Assembly: GCA_046329575.1 (NCBI GenBank)
Contig: JAXLUJ010000016.1
Location: forward strand, 1 to 64,000
Reading direction: 5' to 3'
DNA length: 64,000 bases
DNA from: UBA1941 sp046329575
GTDB lineage: Bacteria; Bacteroidota; Bacteroidia; Chitinophagales; LD1
The notes below the pieces were generated by a model. That model saw only the letters and a program-made list of their open reading frames with translations. It did no database searches and was not told the DNA's origin. The position numbers and the translations under genes are program-made. Positions 17,505 through 25,977 of this stretch are shown piece by piece. The stretch's first letter is position 1, and every line of letters starts with the position of its first letter.

Positions 17505-17742
17505 GCGGATGCCGCGCTCTTCGCTGCAAGTCCTCGACCGCGGAAAGCCTAAAACCATTGCTGTGTAATCGTTCCGGGCGAATTACGAATTTCAAATTAC
17601 GAATTACGTGCGCCACCTTTCTATACAGTAGCCGGCTTTGGTTAACGTCGTTTCCAGGCTTCGTAATTCGTAATTTTTCATTCGTAATTATTTTCTTGCG
17701 GTCTGCGGGCTTTCCGCTGCGATCGCTACCGCGGTTTGCGAA
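17505..17742. repeat. family B element (copy 1) with a family E hairpin inside
   Basis: Outer parts 17505-17577 and 17694-17742 match the B copies at 21149-21372, 54160-54285 and 61905-62025. The middle, 17578-17693, is an AATTACG hairpin: left arm AATTACGAATTTCAAATT..., right arm ending TTTTTCATTCGTAATT, with a loop of about 55 nt. It lies 70 bp upstream of the tryptophanase start and inflates that open frame. Confidence 0.8.
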
Positions 17743-17943
17743 TGGGGTAATGGGCCTCCGGCGCATGGCAGTTTCGGTTTTTTCATCCCTACTTCCCAAA
17801 AAATCAAAACGATAATTCTTTTCTATTTCCAAATTGCTCTCATCAAAGCAATTCTCAACTTTCCACTTTCATCACTTCACTTCTCCGTGTGTTTTTTTCC
17901 TCAAAATGTGGCACAATGTTTTTAAGCGGGGTAAAACCAACAC

Positions 17944-18456
17944 ATGTTTTCCCTTATAATGAGCTTTTTACTGCTGGGGCAACCCGTAGATTCGCCACTG
18001 AAATTAGTGCCACAGGTAGATGTGAATCGCTATGCCGGCAAATGGTATGAGATTGCCTCAATGCCAATTAAATGGCAGAAAAATTGCGATTGCACTACGG
18101 CCGAATATAAATTGCAGAGCGATGGCAAAATTGCCGTTTACAATAGCTGTTACGATCGTAAAAAGAAAAAACGAGTGGATACTGAAGGGAAGGCATCGGC
18201 CGTTGACGGCACTGGAAATGCACACCTGAAGGTAGAGTTCTTCCATCTCTTCAAAGGCGATTATCAAATTATTGAATTAGATGAAAATTATCAGTACGCC
18301 ATGGTGGGAACTGCCGACCGGAAGTACCTTTGGATTTTGAGCCGCGCCCCTATCATGGACGAGCCAACCGCCAAGCGGTTAATTGCTCAGGCTGCGCGGC
18401 AGGGCTTCGTTACAGCCCGCCTGAATTTTACAAAACAAAGTTGTTACAATAAGTAA
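17944..18456 (+). CDS. lipocalin family protein (Blc-like)
   Basis: 170 residues with an N-terminal hydrophobic signal and the lipocalin motif NRYAGKWYEIASMP at the start of the barrel. It is followed by NCDCTTAEYKL and a C-terminal YLWILSRAPIMDE stretch, matching bacterial lipocalin Blc and apolipoprotein D-like proteins. Such proteins bind lipids or other hydrophobic ligands in the envelope. Only 23 bp separate it from the response regulator gene, so the genes may share a transcript. Confidence 0.88.
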   Translation: MFSLIMSFLLLGQPVDSPLKLVPQVDVNRYAGKWYEIASMPIKWQKNCDCTTAEYKLQSDGKIAVYNSCYDRKKKKRVDTEGKASAVDGTGNAHLKVEFFHLFKGDYQIIELDENYQYAMVGTADRKYLWILSRAPIMDEPTAKRLIAQAARQGFVTARLNFTKQSCYNK

Positions 18457-18479
18457 TTTTGAGGAAAATATTCATCAAA

Positions 18480-19979
18480 ATGAAGCAAACGAATAGTGTT
18501 ATGGAAAAAATATTGGTGATAGATGACGATGAAACCATCGTTCAGTTGTTGAAGCGATTTCTGACCAAAAACAATTATGAAGTTGAAACTGCTTCATCAG
18601 GAAAAGAAGGCTTGCAAAAGCTGCAGCATTTCCAACCTAATTTGATTATGAGCGATTATCGCCTGGGCGATATGGAGGGCAGTGATCTTCTGGTAAAAAT
18701 CCGCGAAGTAAGCCCTTTCGTTCCGGTGATTGTGATTACGGGTTATTCCGATTTGCGTACTGCCGTTAAAGTGGTGCGGCTAGGGGCTTTCGACTACATT
18801 ACCAAACCCTTGCTGCCTGAGGAAATTCTGCATACCATAAAGCAGGCGCTCATTAAAAGTAAGAGCACTCAGGAACATGGGGTTACCGTTTCAGCTTCGC
18901 AAATGGAAGAACAGAAATCGCGACGGCCTAAGCGGAAATCAGGCGGCAACTATTTGTTCAGCAATTCGGCACAATCGCATAACCTGGAACGCCAAATTGA
19001 TCTGGTAGCTCCTACCAATTACAGCGTAATAATTTATGGTGAAAGCGGTGCCGGAAAAGAAGGTTTGGCGCGAATGATTCACGAACGGAGTTTGCGTGCC
19101 GGGAAACCCTTTGTGGCTATGGATTGCGGTGCTATTTCAAAAGAACTGGCGGCCAGCGAACTTTTCGGTCATGAAAAAGGAGCGTTCACCGGTGCCCAAA
19201 ACCAAAAAATCGGTCACTTCGAATTGGCTAATGGTGGTACCATTTTTCTGGATGAAATTGCCAATTTGCCTTACGACGTTCAAGTGAGTTTGCTGCGCCT
19301 TACTCAGGAAAAAAAATTGAAGCGATTAGGCAATACCCGCGAAATCGATATTGATGTGCGCATCATTGTGGCCAGCAACGAAAGACTGAGCGAGGCTTCG
19401 CGCAAAGGGAAATTCCGTGAAGATTTGTACCACCGCTTCAACGAGTTCAGCATTGATGTACCGCCACTTCGCGAACGCAAAGACGATATCCTTTTCTTTG
19501 CCGCTTACTTTCTGGAAGAAACCTGCGCCGAACTGGGTCGAGACCTGCAAGGTTTCGATAAAGAGGTGCAGGATGTGTTCCTGAAATATCCATGGTACGG
19601 TAATCTTCGGGAATTGAAAAACGTGATCCGCCGTGCGGCTTTGCTTAGCACCGGAAAAACGGTCGATGTCAAATCGCTTCCTTTTGAAGTGATTAACTTC
19701 AGCAGTGTGAACTTCGATATGCCCGAAGAAGAACCACAACGCCAACAGCCCGCAGTTGAACCGGTTTCGGCACAACAGCCGGCCGCGCCCGCTCCGGTGG
19801 AAAAACGCCAGATTCTTTCGAAAGAAAATATGAAAAAAGCAGCGCTGGAGGCCGAGTATGAACTTATTTTCAATGCACTCAAGAAATCCAATTTCAATAA
19901 GTCGAAGGCAGCAGAATTGCTGGGTGTAGATCGGAAAACGCTCTACAATAAAATGAAGCAAATGAACTTTGAAGATTAG
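18480..19979 (+). CDS. sigma-54 dependent response regulator (NtrC type)
   Basis: About 499 residues. Receiver domain at residues 8-125 with phospho-acceptor Asp59 (IMSDYRLGD). AAA+ domain with Walker A GESGAGKE at 187-194 and the sigma-54 contact loop GAFTGA at 234-239. A linker rich in Pro and Gln follows, then a Fis-type HTH (KSKAAELLGVDRKTLYNKM). It should activate sigma-54 promoters after phosphorylation. Starts at 18480 and 18501 (MEKILVIDDD) are both plausible. The next gene begins 2 bp after its stop. Confidence 0.92.
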   Translation: MKQTNSVMEKILVIDDDETIVQLLKRFLTKNNYEVETASSGKEGLQKLQHFQPNLIMSDYRLGDMEGSDLLVKIREVSPFVPVIVITGYSDLRTAVKVVRLGAFDYITKPLLPEEILHTIKQALIKSKSTQEHGVTVSASQMEEQKSRRPKRKSGGNYLFSNSAQSHNLERQIDLVAPTNYSVIIYGESGAGKEGLARMIHERSLRAGKPFVAMDCGAISKELAASELFGHEKGAFTGAQNQKIGHFELANGGTIFLDEIANLPYDVQVSLLRLTQEKKLKRLGNTREIDIDVRIIVASNERLSEASRKGKFREDLYHRFNEFSIDVPPLRERKDDILFFAAYFLEETCAELGRDLQGFDKEVQDVFLKYPWYGNLRELKNVIRRAALLSTGKTVDVKSLPFEVINFSSVNFDMPEEEPQRQQPAVEPVSAQQPAAPAPVEKRQILSKENMKKAALEAEYELIFNALKKSNFNKSKAAELLGVDRKTLYNKMKQMNFED

Positions 19980-19981
19980 GC

Positions 19982-20965
19982 ATGACGAAAACGCACTTGA
20001 ATATTTTGGTGATAGATGACGATCGCGATGATAGGTTCATCACCATCACTTATTTACAGGAAGTAGAATCCTATACGGTAACTATTGAGGAAGCCGCTAC
20101 TTACGACGAAGCCTGGCGCAAAGTGCGAGAGAACCGCCATGATATTTATGTGATTGATTATTTGCTGGGCGCCCGAACGGGGGTGGAATTAATTCGCGAA
20201 AGTATTACGGCCGGTACTAATAAACCGTACATACTGCTCACCGGTAAAGGCGATAAGAGAATTGATGTGGAAGCCGCCAAAGCCGGAGCTTATGACTACT
20301 TGATTAAAAACGAACTGGACGCCGAAACTCTCGAACGTAGTTTTCGTTACTGTTTGCAACGCTACCACTCTTATCAGGCATTGAGCGAAAGTGAAACCCG
20401 CTATCGGGAAATCTTTAATAAAAGCAACGAAATCATTTTTATTATCGATGATCAGCAGCAGTTTATCGACTGCAATCCTGCCATTGAAACCGTAATGGGT
20501 TACAAAACAAATGAGTTGAAGCAAATGCGCTTTACCGATTTTTTTGTTTCGGCTGAGGAACGCGATAATTTCCGGAAAAAATTAATGGAAAACGGTTCGG
20601 TGAGCGACTTTGAAGTGGTATTCCAAACCCGCAATGGCGAGCAACGCAACTTCCTGATTTCCTGTGGTGGCATTGTTACACCTAAGGGACAGCAATGGTT
20701 TCAGGGTTTGCTGCACGATTATACCATTATCAAAAAGAGTGAAGCCGAGAAAATGATTCGTGAAAAAAGCGAAGCCGTTCGCATGCTGGTGCGCACCTTA
20801 GCTCACGAAATCCGCAACCCGCTCACCAACATCAATCTTTCTATCGATCAACTTCATGCCGAAATGGTAGATGGCCGCAAAGATCTTGCTGAATCGGTGA
20901 AAGAAAACAGCAAGCGCATCAACGACCTTATCAGTGAACTGATGCAAGTGGCGAACAGAGAATAG
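19982..20965 (+). CDS. REC-PAS-HisKA protein without an ATPase domain
   Basis: 327 residues in three parts: a receiver (acidic DDD at 12-14, Asp59 in VIDYLLG), a PAS domain (about 130-250), and a dimerisation/phosphotransfer helix pair with the H-box LAHEIRNPLTN (His275). The protein stops at SELMQVANRE, where a HATPase_c domain would start in a histidine kinase; about 460 bp of non-coding sequence follow. It is probably a phosphorelay or scaffold partner of the adjoining sigma-54 regulator, or a kinase that lost its catalytic end. Confidence 0.85.
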   Translation: MTKTHLNILVIDDDRDDRFITITYLQEVESYTVTIEEAATYDEAWRKVRENRHDIYVIDYLLGARTGVELIRESITAGTNKPYILLTGKGDKRIDVEAAKAGAYDYLIKNELDAETLERSFRYCLQRYHSYQALSESETRYREIFNKSNEIIFIIDDQQQFIDCNPAIETVMGYKTNELKQMRFTDFFVSAEERDNFRKKLMENGSVSDFEVVFQTRNGEQRNFLISCGGIVTPKGQQWFQGLLHDYTIIKKSEAEKMIREKSEAVRMLVRTLAHEIRNPLTNINLSIDQLHAEMVDGRKDLAESVKENSKRINDLISELMQVANRE

Positions 20966-21148
20966 CACTGAAGTTGATACCTGAGATTGACTCTATCACG
21001 AATCACGTTGAAGAAAGGTTTCGAAAATCAAACCCCCTCATTCCCGAACTATTGCCAGCAATGGAATAGTATTGCCTAAAAGGGTGATAAAAGTTTAAAT
21101 AGCCCTGAGTAGGTTGCTCAAAATGAGTAAGGCCCTATATTTTGGCAA

Positions 21149-21372
21149 ACCGCGGTAGGGATGGTAGCGGAAAGCCCGCAAGCCGCAGCATAGAAATTAC
21201 GAATGAAAAATTACGAATTACGAAGTAAATTAAGATGGTGATTGAACGCTTACGTCCTCTTTCGTAATTCGTAATTTGAAATTCGTAATTCGCCCGGAAC
21301 GATTACACTGCAATGGTTTTAGGCTTTCCGCGGCTGAGGACTTGCAGCGAACAGCCCGGCATCCGCAATAAT
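21149..21372. repeat. family B element (copy 2) with a family E hairpin inside
   Basis: It starts AACCGCGGTAGGGATGG, has GCGGAAAGCCCGCAAGCCGC, is interrupted at 21186-21297 by an AATTACG hairpin, and resumes with GGTTTTAGGCTTTCCGCGG and GGACTTGCAGCGAACAGC. The same join occurs in the opposite orientation at 17505-17742. The gap 20966-21428 otherwise shows no gene. Confidence 0.82.
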
Positions 21373-21428
21373 AAAAATCCTTTTTTTCTACAGCATGTTC
21401 CTGCAACAACCTCAAACCTCAGCTTTAC

Positions 21429-22796
21429 TCATATCGCCAGAATCTTATCAGCCTCCCGGATCCCGCTCAGGTAGGCGCCGTGAGCGGTAGAGAAGTAATC
21501 GGCATGGGTGTGTTCGCCGGCAAAAAATAATTTGTCGCTGATGGCTTCGGCCAAATCATCAAAATGCCGCATTTCTGTGCCCACTGCGGTGTAGGAATAC
21601 GCGCCAAAGCTGTTCTCATTGCTTTGCCATTTGGTGCGCAGCAAATTCGTGGGGTTCGGAATACCGCTGCCGTACATATCCTTCAAATGCAGCATTACCG
21701 CATCTTTCACCTCTGCATCTGTCATGCTTTCGGTTTGCCGCGCATAATCGGCATAAGCAAAAGTGAGCAACGCATTTACCGAAGGCTGATACTTCTTTAC
21801 GTTCACAAAATAATTGAACTTATCTTTCACATTTCCGGTGTAGCAAATGTATTGCGTGGTATCCCAAAACGCGGTATCCCAGGTGAGCAAAAACTTGTTC
21901 ACGCAATTCATACCCAGCTTTTGAATGGCCGTTTGTTTCACCGCCGGTAATGCCGGCGAAAAAGCAATACTGTTGTGCTTCAGTACGCCCAAAGGAACCG
22001 TTACTAACGCATAATCTGCTTCCGTAGTAGTGCTGTTGTGCGTCACCACCATTTTCGTTCCGGTATAATCAATTTTAGAAACGCGTTGATTCAATTGTAC
22101 ATTCAGGCCATTAGCCAAAAAATTGGGGATCGTATCATAGCCGTTGGTTGCAATTTTTTCAACGCCGCCGAACTCTTCGCCTTCGTGATATAACAGCGAC
22201 GATAAATTGTTCAAATCGCCCGTATCGAAAGTTACGTAGGAAGAAAGCAGAAACTGCCATAATCGGTCCGTTGCCTTGGTAGGATACAATTGATTGAAAA
22301 CCGTTTCAAAACTTTGTGCGGCGTTTCCGCTGTTCATCATCGTATTCAAAATGGAATACAATTCGGTTTCAGCAGCGGTGTAATCGTTAGGGTTTCTTTT
22401 AATGCCGCCTACATCGTAGCAAGACTCGGCCTGATCATCAACAGTTTCAAACGTACTCATACCGGCTTGTTGTGCTAGTGTCGTAATCGGGTTGCCGTTC
22501 ACGCCATGAATCCAACTCGCGCCTTCGTCGAACGCAATGCCCAAACTTCTATCGGTTCGCAATCTTCCGCCCACTTTGTTTTGCGCTTCCAGTACGATGA
22601 CGTTAAAGCCGTTCTCTTTTAGTTTTTTTGCCGCCGCCAATCCTGAAATTCCTCCGCCAACTACCACTACGGTTTTTCCGTTGCCGCGGTTCGATTCTTT
22701 TTTGCAGGCCGAAGCCAGCAACGAAGGCGCCAACAATAGCACCGGCAAGCCTTTCAGCCCTTGCTTGATAAATGCCCTTCTGCAGTAAATGTCCAT
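21429..22796 (-). CDS. flavin-dependent amine oxidase family protein
   Basis: 455 residues. The N-terminus combines a twin-arginine-like motif (RRAFIKQ) with a lipobox-like LLASAC, suggesting export and membrane anchoring. FAD binding is shown by VVVVGGGISGLAAAKKL at about 42-58, ASWIHG further on, and the C-terminal LFFAGEHTHADYFSTAHGAYLSG. Family members oxidise amines or related substrates; the substrate cannot be named. Confidence 0.88.
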   Translation of the reverse strand: MDIYCRRAFIKQGLKGLPVLLLAPSLLASACKKESNRGNGKTVVVVGGGISGLAAAKKLKENGFNVIVLEAQNKVGGRLRTDRSLGIAFDEGASWIHGVNGNPITTLAQQAGMSTFETVDDQAESCYDVGGIKRNPNDYTAAETELYSILNTMMNSGNAAQSFETVFNQLYPTKATDRLWQFLLSSYVTFDTGDLNNLSSLLYHEGEEFGGVEKIATNGYDTIPNFLANGLNVQLNQRVSKIDYTGTKMVVTHNSTTTEADYALVTVPLGVLKHNSIAFSPALPAVKQTAIQKLGMNCVNKFLLTWDTAFWDTTQYICYTGNVKDKFNYFVNVKKYQPSVNALLTFAYADYARQTESMTDAEVKDAVMLHLKDMYGSGIPNPTNLLRTKWQSNENSFGAYSYTAVGTEMRHFDDLAEAISDKLFFAGEHTHADYFSTAHGAYLSGIREADKILAI

Positions 22797-22918
22797 TTTG
22801 TTTTCAATTTCTTAGGTTTCGGAAATAACACATTTTACCGATTCATGACCAAAATGCGCTTGATGCTAAAAGCTGCAGGTGAATCTGCTGCGGCGGAAAC
22901 TGTACTATGCTCATCCCT

Positions 22919-23152
22919 TCATCGTTTTTTCCTTGCCTTGTACAGTAGCAGAAAGACGATTCCAATAACCAGATCGCCCAGTAAAAACAGCCTGAAAAAT
23001 CCATCAGCTTCTTCACTCTTACCCAAACCGCCGCCAAAAATTAATACAGCAGTACCCAATACCGACAAAGCCAGCAGCAGGCCCACAATTGCTAGTAGCA
23101 CGGCAGTGGACCATTTAAACATTTTGGCAAAAACCGGCCTGATGGTATTCAT
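22919..23152 (-). CDS. small membrane protein of unknown function
   Basis: 77 residues with two hydrophobic segments (about 14-40 and 54-72) separated by a short GGGLGKSEEADG loop and a basic end KARKKR. The two-helix hairpin suggests an inner-membrane protein. It is on the same strand as the amine oxidase but 122 bp away. No family recognised. Confidence 0.6.
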   Translation of the reverse strand: MNTIRPVFAKMFKWSTAVLLAIVGLLLALSVLGTAVLIFGGGLGKSEEADGFFRLFLLGDLVIGIVFLLLYKARKKR

Positions 23153-23394
23153 TTAATGTGCAAAATAAGCAATCCTGCTTTTCGATGAGCGCTGCATTAG
23201 CGATCCTAGCGGTATGTATAAGAACGAGATCACGGGTGTTTAAAGTGTGCTCGAAAATTCAATAAAAGTTGGATGGCCGAATATTGCGGTGGCCGTATCG
23301 GCTGCGCACGGGTTTGTAAACGAAAATTTGAACCAGCGGAAGACGAATTTTGAAAGATGGATGAGCATTGCCGGTACTATGATTGATATTGATG

Positions 23395-23628
23395 ATGGCG
23401 GATGCCGGGTGCTTTCGGGGTACGGCTTCGCCTCCCGTGCTCGCTCGTTCCTCGCTCGCACCGCTCGCCAAAGGCTCGCGCCCTGCCGCCCCCTACCGCG
23501 GTTAGCCATAAATCAAAGCGGTTGCAATTTTGAGGAAGCATTTAGAAATTTCGAATTACGAATTACGATGAATACGGAATCTTCCTCCCGTAATTCGTCA
23601 TTTTCAACTAATAATTTCTAATTCTTAA
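23395..23628. repeat. family D copy 2 followed by a family E hairpin
   Basis: 23395-23505 is the reverse of the tract at 11995-12115 (GCTTTCGGGGTACGGC, CGCACCGCTCGCC). 23548-23628 has facing AATTACG and CGTAATT words. The gap between the small membrane protein and the DUF998 gene (23153-23607) is otherwise empty of convincing genes. Confidence 0.7.
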
Positions 23629-24249
23629 CTGCGCCACAGCAATCAGCCAGATGGTGTAAGTCACCACCATAAACCGGTTGGGCAAACCAATTAAAACATC
23701 CGGACCATAAGCTCTGATTTTTGCCTTTTCGGAGTACACCATCAAAGCCGCGAAAAAGGTGAGCCAACCTATCCACAAGAGTAGCGTTGGCAAAAACAGC
23801 CATCGTCTGGAATTGCGATAGGCCGGTTGTTTGGCGAGTGCGGTAGAAATAATCGTGGCGGCAACCGGCAGCGTGAAAATCATGATGGCGCCACATATGC
23901 TGTGAATTTTATCAACCGTTCCGCGAACTACATCCGTTATCGGTTGCGAAGCGAATATACCCGCACCAAACAACGCCACCGAAATGATGAGCAGCCACCA
24001 TTTGCCGATGGTGCCACTTTTAGAAAGCAGTTGATTCCATAGCGATAGACTTAAACAAAGAAAACCACCGCCCCAGCAAAAGAACGCCTGACGCATCACC
24101 CAGCCATACCGCCCGATCTCGTATTCGCTGATCAACCGCCACGTTGGACTGATTTCCGGTTTCAGAAAATGCACTATTCCCAACAGCAACAGAAACGTAT
24201 AACCTAAATAGCGGGCCGCATGTAGCAATTGTAATTCGGTTGATTTCAT
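23608..24249 (-). CDS. DUF998-type membrane protein
   Basis: 213 residues with about six hydrophobic helices. The N-terminal part has PTWRLISEYEIGRYGWVM, a pattern typical of DUF998 proteins (a conserved SEYxxG near the first helices). It is an inner-membrane protein of unknown role. The downstream end lies directly at the family E hairpin. Confidence 0.75.
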   Translation of the reverse strand: MKSTELQLLHAARYLGYTFLLLLGIVHFLKPEISPTWRLISEYEIGRYGWVMRQAFFCWGGGFLCLSLSLWNQLLSKSGTIGKWWLLIISVALFGAGIFASQPITDVVRGTVDKIHSICGAIMIFTLPVAATIISTALAKQPAYRNSRRWLFLPTLLLWIGWLTFFAALMVYSEKAKIRAYGPDVLIGLPNRFMVVTYTIWLIAVAQLRIRNY

Positions 24250-24340
24250 AGTGAGGATTATGGAGCGAGATACCGCTCCGAAATTATATCGTCTTCACTT
24301 ATATATTTTAGAAGTATGAAACTAATAAAGAGATGTGAAA

Positions 24341-24356
24341 TTTACTTATAAGTAAA
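24341..24356. promoter_or_regulatory. operator-like palindrome 1 upstream of the TAC module
   Basis: A perfect 16-bp palindrome, TTTACTTATAAGTAAA. A near-identical copy lies 73 bp downstream (centre to centre, about seven helical turns). Both precede the toxin-antitoxin-chaperone genes, whose HTH antitoxin is the likely binder by analogy with other HigBA systems. Confidence 0.55.
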
Positions 24357-24413
24357 AATTATCTAAAAATATTCTGGTTAATAGCTGAATATTTTATAAA
24401 TTAGCATTTGTGT

Positions 24414-24429
24414 TTCACTTAAAAGTAAA
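24414..24429. promoter_or_regulatory. operator-like palindrome 2 upstream of the TAC module
   Basis: TTCACTTAAAAGTAAA matches the first site at 14 of 16 positions. It ends 47 bp before the toxin's GTG start. A possible half site (CACTTA) follows at about 24433. Confidence 0.5.
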
Positions 24430-24475
24430 ATGCACTTAGAGCCTTTGTTACTAATAAAAACCCGAAATCTATCAC

Positions 24476-24985
24476 GTGGACTACGAAATTGTCGAAATGG
24501 AACCATACAGCGGCAGTGAAGCAAAAGTTTACTCTATTATTCCGAAAGGAGAGGAAGAAACGTTGTTTGAAATGTTTGTTGCTGAACATATAGAGTTCTA
24601 CAAAAACGAGATCAAGGATATTCTTAAGCGACTAATGCAAATTGGTCATACCACGGGAGCTAGAGAAACTTTTTTTAAGCATGAAGGAGATAAGGCGTTT
24701 GTGAGCAAATACGGAAAATACGTTTGGGCTTTGTATGATGATGAAGAAAAGAAATTGAGATTGTATTGTATCAGATTTGCAAACGTGGCGATTATAGTTG
24801 GGGGAGGAGGTTATAAAGACAAATCTGTAATTAAGTGGCAGGAGGACAAAAAACTTTCTGCAGAAGTAAAAAAAGTGATGGCATACGCCGCATGCATTTT
24901 TAAGCAACTGGAGAATGGTGAATTGTATTGGTCGCGCGACAAAGCGGAACTACAAGGAAATTTTAAAAACTACGACAATGAATAA
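24476..24985 (+). CDS. putative HigB/RelE-like toxin of a TAC module
   Basis: 169 residues from a GTG start (ATG at 24497 is an alternative). The second half resembles RelE/HigB toxins: LRLYCIRFANVAIIVGGGGYKDK, then KLSAEVKKVMAYAACIFKQL, equivalent to the usual strand, basic loop and final helix. It is longer than most HigB proteins. The antitoxin gene overlaps its end by 8 bp, the usual arrangement of a toxin-first pair. It would act as a translation-dependent mRNA nuclease if the family call is right. Function is inferred mainly from context. Confidence 0.65.
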   Translation: MDYEIVEMEPYSGSEAKVYSIIPKGEEETLFEMFVAEHIEFYKNEIKDILKRLMQIGHTTGARETFFKHEGDKAFVSKYGKYVWALYDDEEKKLRLYCIRFANVAIIVGGGGYKDKSVIKWQEDKKLSAEVKKVMAYAACIFKQLENGELYWSRDKAELQGNFKNYDNE

Positions 24986-25448
24986 AGTGACTAAAGCGAG
25001 AAAACATACCAGTAAGAAGCTGAATGTGCTTTTAGATGAGGTTACTCCGGTAGAAATGGAACAAACGAAAAATAAAATGCTACTGGCTGCTCGTATTGAA
25101 GGTTTGATGAGAGGCAGAGGCTGGAATAAATCGCAGTTTGCGGAAAAGGTGGGAAAGAACCCCTCTGAAATAACCAAATGGCTTAGTGGAACTCAAAACT
25201 TTACCGTTGAAGTTCTTACAGAAATTGCATCTGCGTTGGGTGTTGAATTGGCATCTTTGTTTGGCAAGCAACAGATTCCCGTCTTTTTTAGAAAGGAAAT
25301 TGTAGTTCAGTCGGTTGCCATGCCTTCTGCAATAACAGTTACCACACCTTATGAAAAGGGAACAGATGTTGTTGGAACTATTAACATCCCGGTTCCGGGA
25401 GTAAGGTATTATTCACAGTTACATCAGGTAAATTATGGCAGAAATTAA
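24978..25448 (+). CDS. XRE-family HTH antitoxin (HigA-like) with a C-terminal extension
   Basis: 156 residues from the ATG at 24978. A helix-turn-helix domain occupies about residues 43-92 (RGWNKSQFAEKVGKNPSEI and KWLSGTQNFTVEVL). The 55-60 residues after it have no HTH role and would fit the chaperone-addiction tail of antitoxins in TAC systems, such as HigA1 of Mycobacterium tuberculosis. It should neutralise the 24476-24985 product and repress the operon through the palindromes upstream. The chaperone gene overlaps its end by 14 bp. Confidence 0.8.
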   Translation: MNKVTKARKHTSKKLNVLLDEVTPVEMEQTKNKMLLAARIEGLMRGRGWNKSQFAEKVGKNPSEITKWLSGTQNFTVEVLTEIASALGVELASLFGKQQIPVFFRKEIVVQSVAMPSAITVTTPYEKGTDVVGTINIPVPGVRYYSQLHQVNYGRN

Positions 25449-25890
25449 GAGTAAGGATTTTAATGTTGAAATGCAGATAAGGGGAATTGAGTTATTGAAT
25501 GGCTCATTGAATTTACCTGCTTCACCCACTACACCATTAACCAACTTTAATTTCAACATTAACATTGAAAGCCGTGCTGATGTGGCCAACAAGCTGGTTT
25601 TTGTGATTGTGCATATCGACATAAAGAACGAAGATCATTCGTACATTCTTGGTGCATTGTCGGTAAGTTGCATTTTTGAAATTGTAAATTTTGAAGATGT
25701 CATAAAAATTGAATCCGACGGGCAATTCAATATTCCGCAAGGGTTGATCGAAACACTCAACAGTATTTCGATCTCCACTGCACGGGGTGTGATGTTTTCT
25801 ACATTCAAAGGTACGTTCTTACATGGGGCCGTCTTGCCGGTAATAGATCCAAAACAGTTCAGTATGACTCCCCCAAACGCTAATAAGTGA
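25435..25890 (+). CDS. SecB-like chaperone of a TAC module
   Basis: 151 residues. Two regions match the SecB fold by eye: FNFNINIESRADVANK followed by VFVIVHIDIKNEDHSY (SecB strands), and STARGVMFSTFKGTF followed by LPVIDPKQF, which parallels the SecB C-terminal helix-turn ending in GTFPQLNLAPVNF. The gene overlaps the antitoxin gene, in the order toxin, antitoxin, chaperone, as in the Rv1955-Rv1957 system. It probably protects the antitoxin from aggregation and degradation. It could instead be a housekeeping export chaperone, but the context argues against that. Confidence 0.78.
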   Translation: MAEIKSKDFNVEMQIRGIELLNGSLNLPASPTTPLTNFNFNINIESRADVANKLVFVIVHIDIKNEDHSYILGALSVSCIFEIVNFEDVIKIESDGQFNIPQGLIETLNSISISTARGVMFSTFKGTFLHGAVLPVIDPKQFSMTPPNANK

Positions 25891-25977
25891 GGTAAAGCCT
25901 TATATGTAGCAGAGGTAGATTTCTATGTAGGCACTACTTCAGGAAAGCAGCATCATCAGGTTTGATTTGAAGCCTAG

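Noticed and set aside
23247..23621. Plus-strand gene of 124 residues
   Set aside because: The second half is translated family D and E repeat; the first half has no recognisable family and may be chance.
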